From Cichorium intybus (taxonomy: Eukaryota; Streptophyta; Magnoliopsida; Asterales; Asteraceae): a DNA stretch of 64,000 bases. The notes under the pieces are model-generated. The model saw only the letters and a program-made list of their open reading frames with translations. It searched no databases and was not told where the DNA came from. This document shows, piece after piece, positions 24,240-38,967 of the stretch (within the stretch, counting starts at the first letter, position 1; every line of letters starts with the position of its first letter). Both the position numbers and the translations under genes were made by a program. Location of the stretch: contig CM042015.1 of the NCBI GenBank assembly GCA_023525715.1, positions 85,852,750-85,916,749 of the forward strand. The letters run 5' to 3'.

Positions 24240-27170
24240 GAACGTGAAGTACACGAATGGACCCAAGAGACACTTTGTCTCAGACATAGTGAATATCGAT
24301 ATCTATTCATTGGTGTTGAATGGAATTGGAGGACATGTAGCGTTTATGTGCTAGATCTAGATTTTACATATTGTCATTTGGAGAACCAAGAGATGAGGTT
24401 GTCCCCGAGAAAGACACAATAATCGAATGTAGAATGTCGTGTTGTAGGGCATCTGCCCCGGTTAGCATCTGAATAGATGGTTAGTGTGGATGTGGTTGAG
24501 ACATACAGTTGCAAGTCATGTTCAAGTGTACTAGGAATGTATCATAAGATGCATTAAGTGTTGCTCTTAGGGTTCATGAATATAAAGGCATATTTGTTGA
24601 AAGGCAAAGGCGATGTCAAGTCTGGTAAAATTGAAGTACTAAATGGCACCGACGAGACTACGATAAAACGTGGGATTTGCCACAAGCGGGCTTGGGGAGT
24701 CTAGTTTCTGTACTGGTTTAGCAAGAGTGTGACATTGATTGGAGTTTAACATATTTGCTCGAGACCAAATATATGTCACATATTTTTGTTGAGACAGAAA
24801 CATAACAAAAGGAGATCGAACAACATATATACCTAGAAAGAAATTTAGGGCCCAAAGGTCTGTCATGGCAAACTCATGGCCTAATTGAGCAATGATATGT
24901 TGAAGAAGATACGTGGATAGGGTCATGAGAATGATATCATCTACATATAGTAGTAGGTAGGCCGTACAATAGGGAATATGCATAATAAATAGAGTTGAGT
25001 TAATACGGTTGTAATGGTGGCATATTAAGGAAACGATGATACCAAGCTCCGAAGACCTGCTTGAGTTCGTAAAGTGATCATTGAAGGCGATTGACTTGAT
25101 CAGGAGACATTGGGTCTCTAAAACCCAAGGGTTAATGCATGTAGACTATCTCATGAATATGTCTATAAGAAAGGAATTCTTCTTGTCTAGTTGATGTATA
25201 TACCATTATCGAAAGAAAACAATGTTGAGAATAGTTTGTATCATGGCCAGTTTGACAACCAAACTAAATGTCTCATCACAATAAATGTTCTACTGACTGC
25301 GACTATTAGTTACAATATGAACTTTTGTAGCAAGAAAGTGAAAAGCTTGTATGAAATTTGTGGTGAAAAAGCAACATAGATATGACAATATTCCCCTGGT
25401 GGTCGAGTAACAAGTTTCCAGGTTCCATTCAAGATAAAAGCATGATACTTGTCGTTAATATCCTTAAGCTAGTTAGGGTCATGTAATGCCTATAAGTGAG
25501 ACAGAGAGACATGTAATAAGACTGATGTATGTAGGTTAAGGCACTGTATAGGATGGAAAATGTCATTTCTTGTACCAGTTTTCATATGATGAAGTAAGTT
25601 ATTTTTTTGACTAGGGTGGAAACTGATAGTAAGGGGTGGGGTTGTTTGCCTATAGGGGAGTGGTGGGAGTTTAGTCTCTAGGAAGGGTGAGGGTGGCTCG
25701 GCCGAAGTCATAGGAGTAGACGTGGAATGAAGATAGGAGCGGAAGAGTGACGATGGTTTGGGAATATCACCAAGGAAATCATATGGAGGAGGCTCGGTTA
25801 AGGTAACAGAGCCAAAAATTGTCTCATCAAATAAGACATGATGGGAGATGATGATTTTTGTGGGTGAATAGATTAAGGAATCTATAACCACAATGGTTAG
25901 ATAGGTAGCCGAGGAAAACACACGATATGGATCAAGTTCAAGTTTATGAGAGGTACTTATGTGAGGGAAACATAGACATCCAACAATGCGGAGATAGTCA
26001 TATGTAGGACGTTATGAAAAACTCGATGAACTGGTTTGTCATTTTTGAATGAAGTTGGATGAAAGTATATTTAGTATATTTGTAGACATGTGAAGAGCTT
26101 CAATACAATTGACGAGAGGAATGTGTACTTGGAAGAGTAAGGATCGAACACTATTATTGATAGTGTGAAACATCCTTTCGGATAGACCGTTTTGTTATGA
26201 GGTGTGTGGGTACGAGAGACGAAATTGTATTCCATTTTGAGTAAAGAAATCATGAAATCATTTGTTGTTATATTCCCCCTATTGTCACATTGAGGTGCTT
26301 TGATGGTTGTACCGAAGTGAGTTTTGACCATTTTAAAGAAGTCAATAAATTTGGATAAAATTTTGGATTTTTGTTTAAGTGGGAACCACAACAAAATGAT
26401 AGAAGTAATCTAAGAAATGGCATAATAACATAAACCACTGCCCCTCTCAATAGGAGATGTGCATACATCAGAGTGAATAATATAAAAACCACTAGCAACA
26501 ATAGAAATTGAGGTACTAAAAGGAATTTTGTATGTTTCCTAAACTGACAAGATAAATAACATTTCTTGAATTCTTATTACATGAAATATATTTGTAGGAA
26601 AGTAAATACTTAAACATTTTATTGTTGGGATGACTGAGACATTGATAGCAAATGGATGAGTTTACCAATGCAAAGGCTTGAGGTGGAGATTAAACGATTA
26701 GGTATAGAGGATCGTCATTCTCACAACGAATTAGAGGTTTGCGGGTCTGTAATCCTTAACAGGTAAAACCAAATTCGTCAAATTCTATGAAACATTTATT
26801 TTGATGAGAAATGGCACAAACAAATATTAAATTTTTAATGGAGGATAGGGTTATAAGTATATTGTTGAGGTGTAAAGGTTAATATGGGCTCGTAATAGAA
26901 AATCGGGTATGTATGATCGTCATTACATGAATTTTGGACCCATTACCAACAAGAATAGACTATGAGTCATGATTATCAATAAAGAAACAAGTATAGTTAC
27001 ATATATGGGAGTGAGGTAGGCAGATTTGGCCCAACCCATGCCCAAGGGGGTTGCACTATCATTGCATTAGGTTGTCCAAGATTGCTTGGTGGAGCTGCTA
27101 CAATATGGTTCTTGATCATCATTACGCAGCCCTTGATTGTTTCTTGTTCGCACCATTACCTATAAAAATT
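24240..27170 (-). pseudogene. Degenerate Ty1/copia retrotransposon polyprotein
   Basis: Minus-strand pieces in copia order, broken by many stops and frameshifts: gag-prepol (CLSHPNNKMFKYLLSY near 26,620); an integrase remnant (26,070-26,500); reverse transcriptase with a GF.DPMSPDQVNRLQ...LYELKQVFGAWY stretch near 25,040-25,120; YLLLYVDDIILM (24,920-24,960) containing the YVDD active site; FAMTDLWALNFFLGI and MFLSQQKYVTYI; and an RNase H start like YRSLVGAI (to about 24,600). LTRs could not be identified. The family is clear; the element is long dead. Confidence 0.85.
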
Positions 27171-27408
27171 TCAATACTTTAGGGTTCCATAATAAAACTA
27201 TTCACCCTCTAAACCTTAAAAGCATTAGTATGACAATGTCCTAATGTCATGCATCTATATAGTTCAAGTAACACATAAGGTCTTAACCACTTAAGACATA
27301 GCATAGCAATATATATTTTCTTAACATTCCTATTGCACAAGGTTTAAGCCTAAGAGTGGAATTATCCAATCCTAATTCACTTAAACTATGGCTCTAATCC
27401 CAAGTTTT
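27171..27408 (-). other. Internal-region remnant beside an inverted LTR, with possible primer site
   Basis: Directly after the LTR end on the minus strand is AAACTTGGGATTAGAGCCATA, which resembles the initiator-Met tRNA primer site common in plant retrotransposons (TGGTATCAGAGCC). Only about 240 bp separates this from the copia remains, so the original internal region is mostly missing. Confidence 0.4.
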
Positions 27409-29110
27409 AGCACCCCCATTTTCATATAAAAGATATTCAAACATGTTCTATATTTTTACATGGTATTTAACCAAATGTACAAAAGAGGTCAAACAAAAAC
27501 CATTATGGTTTAGTTAAATCCATAGGGTGTTACCAAACATTGTATCACAAACCATAGTTGGAAAGTTAGAATTACAAACCATTACATCAACAAAAGTTCA
27601 CTCCATCTAATATCCCGAAAATCTTCATATCATCTACTAGCATCTATCTCTTGCAGCTGGAACCTCGAATACGTGACATAAAATCAATACGTAAGACTAT
27701 AAAGTCTCGTGAGTTACATGAGTTGACACAAAACATTCAAACATTTAAAAGTTCATTTAAATCAATTTCATTTGCATTTCTGTTCTTCGAAATCATTTAC
27801 ATAATGCTTAAGTTCACACTATGTTATCATCCATAAACAAGCTTGGAATTCGTCACTAATCCTACAATGCTCAAAGAGTACTCAGTCTTCTAATACTCAA
27901 TACCAATTTCACATTAAGCTATAACCATTTGACAATTGATGACTTACATTATGTGGAGTAAGTCATAGTCATTGCTTTACACATGTTAACCGTCAAAATT
28001 TGTGCTTCTAAATTCACATTATACCATTGTTTTCTTGAAATTTTCTACACCGTGATTTAGATACTTGTACCTTGACATAACACTAGTTTATATCATCAAC
28101 TAAGCATGAAAGTTCATGGTAAGGAGATTAAATGTGATCATGGGATAGTTTTCTTCAAGAAAGTTCATCATAACTTTCAAAATCCATATTTAGGGTTCAT
28201 AAGGTCTTTAATCACATGTTGATATTTGCTCAAACAAAGAATGGGGAATGAAATTTATCTTTTACTTTGATGTGAGTATGTTGCAGTCTCAAGCCTTTTG
28301 AGAACACCTTGAAATCACTAAGATTTGGCTACACATACTAATTACACCAAGAATACACATACACACATGTCTTGGAGGTGTTTGAGAGAGTGTTTTAGTA
28401 GGAAAATGAGTTTTAATCTGATGTTTTACTCCTATTTAGCTAAAAATTCAGAAATCAAACCAGTCAATTTTCATTAATGACAAATGGACAGCTTCAAGTT
28501 GCACCAGCTGTCCTGAGCAGCGTTCAACGTGTCATGTAGGGACCCTAGACGCGTCATGTTTCTTCTTCCATCGTGAAGCTAAATTTAAGATATATGTGTC
28601 GTATCCTCCCTTTTTCACAATACAACATTATACTTTAATTCTCTTACATATAATAGCATCGCGAATCACCGCCACGTCGTAACAAATTCATCGCGTTGCC
28701 TATAGACGCGTTGCTTACCCTACGGATCCATTCTACAATCTTGCACCTTGCAACAAGACACATCACGTTTTTCCATTCGATGTGTCGTGTAAGTTACAAG
28801 CCCATTTTACTTCAAATTTCCTGCACACTAGACATAGCAACCTACTTACCATTTCCTTTTCAATTTAGCAACATACTTTACGAATGCGGCGTGTCACTAA
28901 AATGGACGTGCGGCGTAAAACAAGGCAGAAACCTACTTACCATTTCCTTTTCATCATAGATCCAAACACATATCATGACATATCCAATCATCAAAATAAT
29001 GAAACTCAACCAATTTTAATCCAAAATGATCAAATCGCGCTTTTGGTCAAGTGTTTACCATTCTATCATAGATTTTGCAACACAATTACACATAGTTGTA
29101 GTTCATAAAT
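27409..29110 (-). repeat. Diverged LTR, minus orientation, same group as the LTRs in E1
   Basis: Reversed, it contains CATGTAACTCACGAGACTTT, then a CTTACGTATT block and a terminal GGGGGTGCTA, paralleling the 3' parts of the LTRs at 3607-6586 and 16,088-18,638. The upstream end near 29,110 is not sharply defined, and no TGTAA start is seen, so it appears truncated. Open frames in it are short and unconvincing. Confidence 0.6.
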
Positions 29111-31025
29111 ACACAAAAAAAAAAAAAATAGTTATCACATATTTCAAGTTAAATGAATATTTTTAGGCATTGCATGAGATTTTTAAACTGTAATGACAAA
29201 TTTTCTAGGGTTAATTTAGAATATTAAAGGCATTCTTACGATCCTAGTCGGGATCGTAAGATCTCATTGATGATCTTGCTTTAGAGCCGAATCTAACGTT
29301 ATCAGGATCGTTTTTGGCTTATAGGATCTTAAGATCAAGATCAAAATCTTAATAACCATAATTATAAAGTAATTTAATTCGTATCTTTAAGGCATATCCT
29401 ATAAATCTGCATGAATATTCTCTCTCTCGAAAATTCAGTAAAATATATAACACGTTGGATAAAAAAAAAACTCTAAAAACGAATATCTCTCTAAGGGAAA
29501 GTTTTGTCGGACTTAGTTTGTGATGGTGGACGCAAACTTTATGGATTTAAAAGTGATCAAAAATACCATAGAAAATATCAAATTGTAATTATTACAGTAT
29601 TTTAAGGTTAACTTGACAGAGAAAGGTACTTGAGTTGTACCACTTGCTTTATGACTTGTAGCGGAGAAAGTCAAATTAACCTTTAAAGAGAAAAACATGA
29701 TTGTGGCATTAACAACTTAGATCATGACATGAAACAGAATAATATCGTTTTATGTAACAATATATATGCTTATGGAAGTGCTGGAGTGCGTTCTAGTCCT
29801 GTGAGAGCACGAAGGGTACACCAAAACAAAAGAGCATATGAGGTGTCTAGATGTGTATGGAAATTAATTATATAATAATAATGCTAATAATAATCAAATA
29901 ATCAGTCATATTAAATGTTATTTTTCAGATAAACTAGACCTTAATACAAAAAAATAAAAGAAAAAAAACAAACTTGTTACACATCAAGCTGATTCAAACA
30001 TTCTTTTTTTAGAACGGCGGTTAAATAAAAATAAAAAAAACGAAGCTAGCGGGCAGAAGAACGTACAAACAGTTACAAAAAACATTGTAATAACATTACA
30101 AAAATAATATCAAAAATATAAAAATTACCGCCATACACAAACATCTGTTATTAGTTTATGTTAATATTATCCGATTAATCGACATACATATTTTAGAAGA
30201 ACAAAAACAAAAAACAAAAAACAAACGGTGGACAAAAGTCAAACGTCCCGTGAAGGTGCAATGGTGTGAACTACTAGTTCGCCAAGTGCCGCACCGCTGT
30301 CCAAGTCCAGGCTAAGCATGTGATGCACCACTCGGTTTGTCGCATTTCTCATCTCACTCTTTTGACTTGTCAGTTGACATAAACAGATTTTTTTTAATTT
30401 CGTTTTTATCGGTTAAAACAATGATGTCAATACAGACAGATGGTTGGATCCATATAACAAGCTAAAACAAACAAATGCTTTATTTTGTTAAAGCAAGTTT
30501 GATTAACATTTAGATGCATTCAAATTGTGTAAGTAACTAATGCGCTAATATGATTATGAAATGTTGAATTTGCAAGTAAAAGAAGAATTTTATTTAATTT
30601 TCATCTTAAAATATATACCTTTTAAGATTAAAATACCCCACCAAGCGATACCCGTGGGCAAAAACATTGTCCGTGTACAATGGTCAAAGTCAAATAAACA
30701 ACTCCACTCTTATAAAGTGGCGTAAACCTATTTTACTCAATATTACATAAGCCAAACGTACGTCTTTTTTTTGTAAATAAACATAGATGTAGTTTAACAA
30801 TCCAGTCACCTACCAAAAATTATATCAATTTATATTCATAAGGCGTTCCAAGAACCAAAAGAACAAAAGGATACGCATGTTTTGCCTGTTTTAGTTCCTC
30901 GAACATTGCCATCAAAAGGCGTTTCATTAAATTTAAACAAACTATTTTCAGCACACATTTTTTTTGTATAAATAACTCCTGATGTATTTTCCTCTATAGA
31001 CGAGCTTCAAGTATACCACATTTTA
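29111..31025. other. Intergenic region downstream of HPAT
   Basis: AT-rich, no gene recognised. There is a short inverted repeat around CGATCCTAGTCGGGATCG at about 29,250. Near 30,005-30,085, TTTTTTTAGAACGGCGGTTAA followed by ACGTACAAACAGTTACAAAA reads on the minus strand like a LINE 3' end with poly(A). The HPAT 3' untranslated region and poly(A) signal should lie in the last few hundred bases; no site can be singled out. Confidence 0.5.
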
Positions 31026-33244
31026 TTATGACGTATCCCATCCTGGAATGTTGGCAGTAGCTTCATTCACCATCTTTACAAGAGTCCTCTGCATCATACC
31101 ATTATATGCATATCATACTTTATTTTTTTACTCATAATATTGACGTAATGACGTATTTTATTTATCACCCATAATCACCACATACTTGCATTTCTTTCTT
31201 TACCGATTATAGACCCATAATAGCAATATACTTATATTTTGCTACCAATACGGGCTATGTACTTTACATGTTATATATTGCTATTGTTAGTAAAGAAATG
31301 TAAGTACGTTGTTATTATGAGTAAAAACAAAATACTTACCACACTTTCAGGAACCCCAGGTGGGGGCATAGATATATTTCTTGGTGGTGGGCCCCGTAGA
31401 TGTGATCTCTTGTCAAATCGCCATTCTCCAATCTTTCCATATGTAAGTTCACCCTTTAAAATCAAGACTTTAAGTTATATTCCAAAAAAGGAATATTTTT
31501 TATGATGGGGATTATGAGTGGGACAAAAAGTTACAATTTTTGTCTCACTGACATCAGTCACAGTCTTAGTCCAATGCATGTCAAACACAGTGGGACCCAG
31601 AAAAATGAACAAGAAGAAGCAAATTACCTTCATATTGTAGTCACATCCATAAGTGTAATGAATGATAAATCTATAGCCGATTTCCAAGTCCCACGGGGGC
31701 TGACACAATGAAGTCAACAATAACTTTTTAGAATATGTTTATTTTTTTTTTTATGAATGTGAGAAATAGCAACGAACTTTCGTTGATTTGTTTATTATAG
31801 CATCATACTTTCATTTCTTGATATTGTGACATCGTACTTTGAATAATCTACCCAATTATAGAAACACCAACCAAATATGAAATAATTTCCACTCCTAATA
31901 AGAACAAAATGCTATAATCGAATAGATTTTTCAAAGTAGAATGCTTTAATAAGAAAAAAATTGAAAGTGCAAAGTTGAATAAAGAATGAATGAAAGTAGG
32001 ATGCTGTAATTGTTATTTCAGATTTGTAACTAATAGAAATATTACAAAAAAGTAATTGAAATACCTGGATCATGAAATCTTTCCGAAGAATATGCTGGAC
32101 ACCATGCAAAGCAGAGGCCACAGCATATGCATACCTAACACAAAACTCAAAATAAAAAGTCAAAATCGTTGACTAATGACACAATATGCAAAAAGGTCAA
32201 TCATTTTTTATAAAACTTGACTCACATTTCTAGTACCCATCCAAAAGTTCTATCAGTCACAGGATCATCCTTCATTCTTAAAGAGACATTCATCCACGTG
32301 GGAGCAATTTTTTCGAGTAAATCCTGCATAAAGTTTTACATTTACATATTCACTTTTACAAAAAGATATTTAAAAGTTTCAAAATTTATTTTAGCAGTAC
32401 CTTTCTTATAATAACAGGAGAATTACCAATTGGGTCAACATTAGTTACTGGCCCATACTCCTTAGGATAATATTTCCTAATTATCTTTTCATTTTGATCA
32501 GGCTTTATGTAAAAAAACGGAAATCCAGCTGGATATTCACCACGAGCCAAATTAGGCAATGGATTTACAAATATGTGGTCAGGCTCTGCCATCAATATGT
32601 ATCTGCCAAGGGCAAAACAGTCATTAACTTTCGCCAAACTTTACATTTTAACAAATTTCCAATTATTTTAAGAATGCTCACTCCTCTTGAATGGTAGCCC
32701 TCTCCAGCCATTGCACAAACGCCCATGGTCTATTTAAAACTATATACCCCTATGTACCAAATTAAATAAATATTATAAAAGCAAGAAAATATAATTCTAT
32801 ATATTAAATTGATGGAAAAAGGAAAGAAAGAAAGATTCTGTCACTTACTCGATCCAAACCGGAAGGAAGGGGGTCAACTACAAAAGTCGGAATTTCATCC
32901 ATTAAATTATCCGGTTTCCCGGAATGCAGGATTCTGGTGAACTCTCCCATCTCTGATTCCGGCATAACTTTTACCTTTTTATACCAATAATACATAATCC
33001 TGCATTGCCATTTGCTGTAAGGGGCATCTGTAGCTGTCAGTGCAACATGAAATAAGACCTTTTTACCCCCCTTTCCCTTCATTTTACCAGGCATCACAAC
33101 AAGAGGATCAAAACTATATTTTCCAGGGTTCACTGGTCTGTTTTGAACCACCAATGTTATTAAATTATATGTAGCAAAGAAAGAACCGATAGCCAAAAGA
33201 ATAAGAAAGAGTGATGATGAACAGCCCAGATTTTTCCTTGCCAT
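31026..33244 (-). CDS. HPAT: Hydroxyproline O-arabinosyltransferase (HPAT), complete, 8 coding exons
   Basis: CDS complement(join(31026..31088, 31340..31453, 31628..31699, 32065..32134, 32226..32323, 32401..32602, 32682..32749, 32849..33244)) is 1,083 bp, 360 residues, with GT-AG at every junction and no stop. The protein is a Golgi type II membrane enzyme of family GT95 that adds the first L-arabinose to hydroxyproline in extensins and CLE-type peptides. A signal anchor is seen at about residues 10-30 (LFLILLAIGSFFATYNLITL). Conserved blocks are FHVALTATDAPYSKWQCRIM, FTRILHSGKPDNLMDEIP, FVVDPLPSGLDR, YILMAEPDHIFVNPLPNL, IIRKYYPKEYGPVTNVDPIG, IHYTYGCDYNM and RSHLRGPPPRN. Full length is usual for the family. 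The ATG at 33,244 is preferred over the TTG two codons upstream. It is the only intact host gene in the window. Which HPAT paralogue it is cannot be decided here. Confidence 0.96.
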
Positions 33245-34408
33245 CTTCAATTTTATTCCAGAAATATTAACCTTTTAATCTAGCATTTGTTGGCGCGTGT
33301 TATCTTTCAGAATAAGTAGCATTCATTGAAACCTTAAGAGATGAATCTGTATTACAGACAATCAAAGTCAATATCATGTAAGTCAACCAGTTGACATCAA
33401 TCATATGGACACATTAGTTGCATTCATATACTGAAAACAAAAATAATTGAGTGGGTGACAATTATAATCATTATTCCTGACTTTACCTCTCAAAAAATCA
33501 TTTGTAAAAATCCCAAAAAAAATATATAAATATTTGTAATTATTGTACTTGATCTATGCATTTTCAATTAAACCAATTTAGGGCGAATGTTCAACTTTTC
33601 CAAAAAATTTCGGACTTTTACAAGTAGAATGGTAATTCTGAGAGCTACAACCAACCACTATAGGTAAAATTGCGTTTCATTTGAAAATAATTTGAATTGT
33701 AGTGCTGGAATTGGTCAACTAAATTATCAAACGGAATCTATTGATAAAAGTTTGTATGTAGGATCATTGAAACCAAATTCAAACTTCGATTCATAAACCC
33801 TAAGCATAAATGTAGATATAACAACGAAAGCATAAGCTCCTAATACAGTCGCGAAAATTAAAACTAACGCCGGGAAAACCTCATACAATCGGAGATGGAG
33901 GTAGTCATTTCCAGATAAACCCAGAGTTTTACACAGACAACTATAACAATAAAAATCAAATTATCAGGGTTTTTCATCATGAGCAAAAAAATTATCATCA
34001 TGTGAATTAGAAAAACTCAAGCAGACCACAGAATAGAAGCTTTGATACCATAAACCCCCAAAATAAAACGTTTTGCTAGCATATATTATGTATTTCTTTT
34101 ACCTTGATTCACCAAAGGGTAACCGAAAATGCAAGAGCAGGCTTTGATCAGAAGAAACGAAACGAAACGTTCAAGTGGAGAAAGGCACAAATGGCAAGTA
34201 GTGGTATAACAGCAAAATCTTGAAGAAGGTTCCCAGGGATTTTGAATCTCAAGATGCCTATTGGCAAATGAACACAGACATTCAACGTTGAAATTTAGAT
34301 GAGATCCATGACAGACAAAAAGGGTTTTTCTTTCTTTTTCTTATTTCTTTGTTCAATCCGTTGATTCTTCTCTCTTTGCAACTTTGAAGCGTCTACCAGC
34401 ACTAGTGG

Positions 34409-34411
<3 letters not shown>
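33245..34411 (-). promoter_or_regulatory. HPAT 5' untranslated region, probable 5'UTR intron and promoter
   Basis: On the minus strand a TCAAG/GTAAAAG donor lies at 34,103/34,102, and possible acceptors (TGCTAG or TTAAAAG) lie 25-35 bases before the start codon. An intron of about 0.8 kb in the leader is therefore plausible. The upstream sequence available before the (AT)n tract at 34,412 is only about 0.3 kb, so the MULE chain begins very close to the promoter. No TATA box can be assigned with confidence. Confidence 0.45.

Positions 34412-34484
<73 letters not shown>
34412..34484. repeat. (AT)n microsatellite, start of the TA-flanked element chain
   Basis: A 73-bp AT run at the boundary between the HPAT upstream region and E2. 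Confidence 0.98.
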
Positions 34485-34487
<3 letters not shown>

Positions 34488-35579
34488 GTAGGTTCATTGG
34501 AGGCCTCTCAAAAGGTAGAGAACTGGAGGCCAGATTTCATCCCTTTATTTTTTTTAGATCTAAGGCTATGGTTAATTGACAATTTTGAAATTATTAATAT
34601 ATTTAAATTTATTTTCTATTTTTTTAATATTCAAAAAGGTATTTTTGTAATCTTTAAATTTGAATTGATTTTCAAATCCCTAAAATTATGTTCTCTCAAT
34701 CTCTTTCTCCCCCTCTATTAGGAATCTTCACGTCACCATCTCCCTAAAATTATGCTACATCACAACCACCGTCTCCCTCTATCTCTTTATATCTCTTCCC
34801 CCTCTCTCTCTCTCGTAAAACCCTAAACCCACCACTTAGCCGGCACATGGTTTCAAGTGTTCTACCTGCTTGTAGAAGGTTGAATCTGACCATCAAGGTT
34901 CAAATTGTGACGAAGAATACAGGTGGCTCTTCTGGAATCCTATTTTCTCTTGCATCGTTTGTGGAGTTTGCGCTTAGGTTAACAATCACCATCGCTCCAG
35001 TCTTAGAGTCCATCCCAAAACAAACACACATGGTTTATTAATTTGGGAGTTCAAAACTTTTTTAATTGAAAACAGTATCTCGATTTCTCTCCCACATTTT
35101 AGTGCTTCGTATATTTTAATTTATGATAAATAATCACATTAGAGATAATTAAAAGCGTGAGGTTAAAAGGAAGAAGTAATTTTGGAAGGCGTGGGATTTT
35201 GCAATTGAAACAGACGTGGATCAACCGATATGGTAAAAGGTATTCCACTTGCATTTGATTATTTATTCCTTATAATTGTTTAATATATATTAATATCTTA
35301 TTTAATTGTAAATAAACTTTGATTCAATATTTGTGAATGAATTTCTTTTGGTTGTAAGTGAATTGGGATATGGCCATCGATTTAAGTTATAATTTGATTA
35401 GGATAATGTGTTTGGTTAGTATGTATAATTATTTTTATTTTTTTTAACTTTCAAACGGATCAACTTTTTATTAAAAAAAGTAGTACTACTTCATCTTGAT
35501 CATTATATTCTCTTATCATTTTGAGTTGTGTTTCATTAATCATCACTGGTTAACGAATGTTAAAACTGTTATAATCATT

Positions 35580-36730
35580 GATGATGACGAGTGGTGAAAT
35601 CATATTTGGGGGTGTTGATCCAAATCACTATCAGGGATGATGACCAATGTTAATCATTGATGATTAATACCATAATCGTTTATGATTTCAGGTATAATCA
35701 ATACTGATTATATACATATTCGTTTATAAATAGAGGCATATCATTTATGATTAGAAGAAAATCACAAATCAGTTCTAATCATTTATGATTAGAGGTATAA
35801 TTATTTATGATTATAGGCATATTCATTTATGATTATGCATTTATCATTTGTTTATTGACATGATTTTTATGCATTTTGAATGTAGATTTTTCAGAATATT
35901 AGAGTAGCCTCTTGCTGATACGGATGAATCTGGTTCCGTTGTTGGACTTCGTTTGATTCCTCAATCTGGCTATGAAAAGATGACTGTTGTACAGGCAGCA
36001 ACACTTCCTGTGATTCTTAAAGGTTCATATTTTCCAAAAATTGAATCTTGATTTGAAACGCATCAAGGTTTGACTTTTGAAGTCAAAGTAGACCTTAGTA
36101 GAGTAATAATCAATTTTATTTGTAAATTCTTCTAATTAAATTTTAACTTTTTCAGGTAAAGACGTTTTGGCAAAGGCAAGAACAGAGACCGGTAAACAAT
36201 TTGAACAAAGGTAAGTTTTTCATTCATGATTATATGGACAACCTGGTTATATTCATTGATGATTATACGTGTTATTTATTAATGATTATTAGTATTATTC
36301 ATTGATGATTATGAATCATTTTATGCATTTATCCTTTGTTTATTAACATGATTTTTATGCATTTTGAATGTAGATTTTTCAGAGTATTGGAGTTGCATGA
36401 ATGAGAAGTCGAAGCAGTCTATTTCAAGTCAAAAGATTTAACACAAAACCATTGTTCTTTAATCATTTGTGATTAAAGTTGTATTGTTTTTAATTATTTA
36501 TGTGTAAAACTATATTGTTCTTTAATCATTTGTGAATAAAGTTGTATTGTTTTTAATTATTTATGTCTAAAACTATATTGTATTTTTCCCGTTTTTGTGT
36601 TCTATAATCATTCATGATTATAAATGTAGTTAACTTTTTTGTATATATCCATCGTCCTGTGTTCATTTATGATTACACATGTATTCCATTTTTATATCTA
36701 TATTATATTTTATTCATTCATGATTACAAA
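35580..36730. repeat. Array of AATCATN2ATGATT dyads in E2
   Basis: Examples are AATCAT-TG-ATGATT at 35652-35665, AATCAT-TT-ATGATT at 35777-35790 and AATCAT-TC-ATGATT at 36606-36619, with many one- or two-mismatch copies between. They surround the captured helicase exons. Confidence 0.7.
35900..36210 (+). pseudogene. Captured DEAD-box RNA helicase fragment with an intron
   Basis: One exon reads ...SGYEKMTVVQAATLPVILK, the Q-motif region of plant DEAD-box helicases, and ends in AAAG/GTTCAT at 36,022. After an intron ending TTTTTCAG, the next exon (36156-36210) reads GKDVLAKARTETGK, the motif I (Walker A) region, and ends AAAG/GTAAGT. The motif normally reads ARTGTGKT, so a Gly is Glu here and the following Thr is lost. 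Intron retention shows capture from genomic DNA. Only about 60 residues of helicase are present, so no enzyme activity is possible. Confidence 0.85.
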
Positions 36731-37038
36731 CGTTTTTTTGAATATGAAATCACTAATACGTTGAATTATAAAAAAAACATTTTTTTTAATAAAAAATCAT
36801 ATTAAATGATAATTTATTCTACTACTAATCAAATCCTTAGATTTTAGGTAACTATCAATTAAATCTTTAGATTTTAGGTAACTATTAATCAAATCCCTAG
36901 ATTTTAGGAAATTATCAATTAATTTATTTTATATTAATTTAACTAAAATACACAAATTACTATTGTGCCCTTATGAAATGATTGGTCCAAAATTGGTCTC
37001 CAGTTCTCCACATTTTATTGGTACTCTATATAACCTCT

Positions 37039-37041
<3 letters not shown>

Positions 37042-37084
<43 letters not shown>
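37042..37084. repeat. (TA)n tract between E2 and E3
   Basis: A 43-bp TA run that serves as right flank of E2 and left flank of E3. Confidence 0.98.
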
Positions 37085-37087
<3 letters not shown>

Positions 37088-37374
37088 TAGGTTCAAATAA
37101 GAACCACTAAAAGGTTAAGAACCGTGAGAACCGATATTCACACATTAAAAATTATGTTTTTTTCGATTTTTTGTTTTTTAACACTTGTTTATTATGTGAA
37201 AATACATCAAACTTAATAAATTTCTTTATTTTTTAATACGTTTTACAATATTCACAATATAATAAAATTTCTAGTTATTAAACTGTGAATACTATAACAT
37301 AAGTTTTTTTATTAAACTGTGAATCAGTGGTTCTCACGGTTCTCAACCTTTTAGTGGTCCTCATTTGAACCCTT

Positions 37375-37377
<3 letters not shown>
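37085..37377. mobile_element. E3: 293-bp MITE in a (TA)n tract
   Basis: Inverted ends of about 45 bp: GGTTCAAATAAGAACCACTA, then AAAGGTTAAGAACCGTGAGA on the left, mirrored on the right by GGTTCTCACGGTTCTCAACC and CCTTTTAGTGGTCCTCATTT. No coding capacity. The left end of E12 (62,978) carries the same GAATAGGTTCAAA start, so E3 may be its deletion derivative. Confidence 0.88.

Positions 37378-37413
<36 letters not shown>
37378..37413. repeat. (TA)n tract between E3 and E4
   Basis: 36-bp TA run shared by the two neighbouring elements. Confidence 0.98.

Positions 37414-38967
<1,554 letters not shown>

Larger units (their letters stand above)
34485..37041. mobile_element. E2: TA-flanked MULE-like element carrying a helicase fragment
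   Basis: The left end has GGTTCATTGGAGGCCTC and GGTAGAGAACTGGAGGCCAG. The right end, reversed, has GGTTATATAGAGTACC and TGTGGAGAACTGGAGACCA, then TTTTGGACCAATCATTTCAT. These form imperfect inverted termini, both bordering TA tracts. The last block matches the E6 left terminus. The interior holds a DEAD-box gene piece and many AATCAT-N2-ATGATT dyads. No transposase is present, so it would depend on another element. Confidence 0.75.

Noticed and set aside
29230..29345. Inverted repeat around GATCGTAAGATC as a MITE
   Set aside because: Arms are short and there are no clear ends or target duplication.
34847..35041. 64-aa frame in E2 as a captured gene
   Set aside because: Composition is gene-like, but no family could be recognised.
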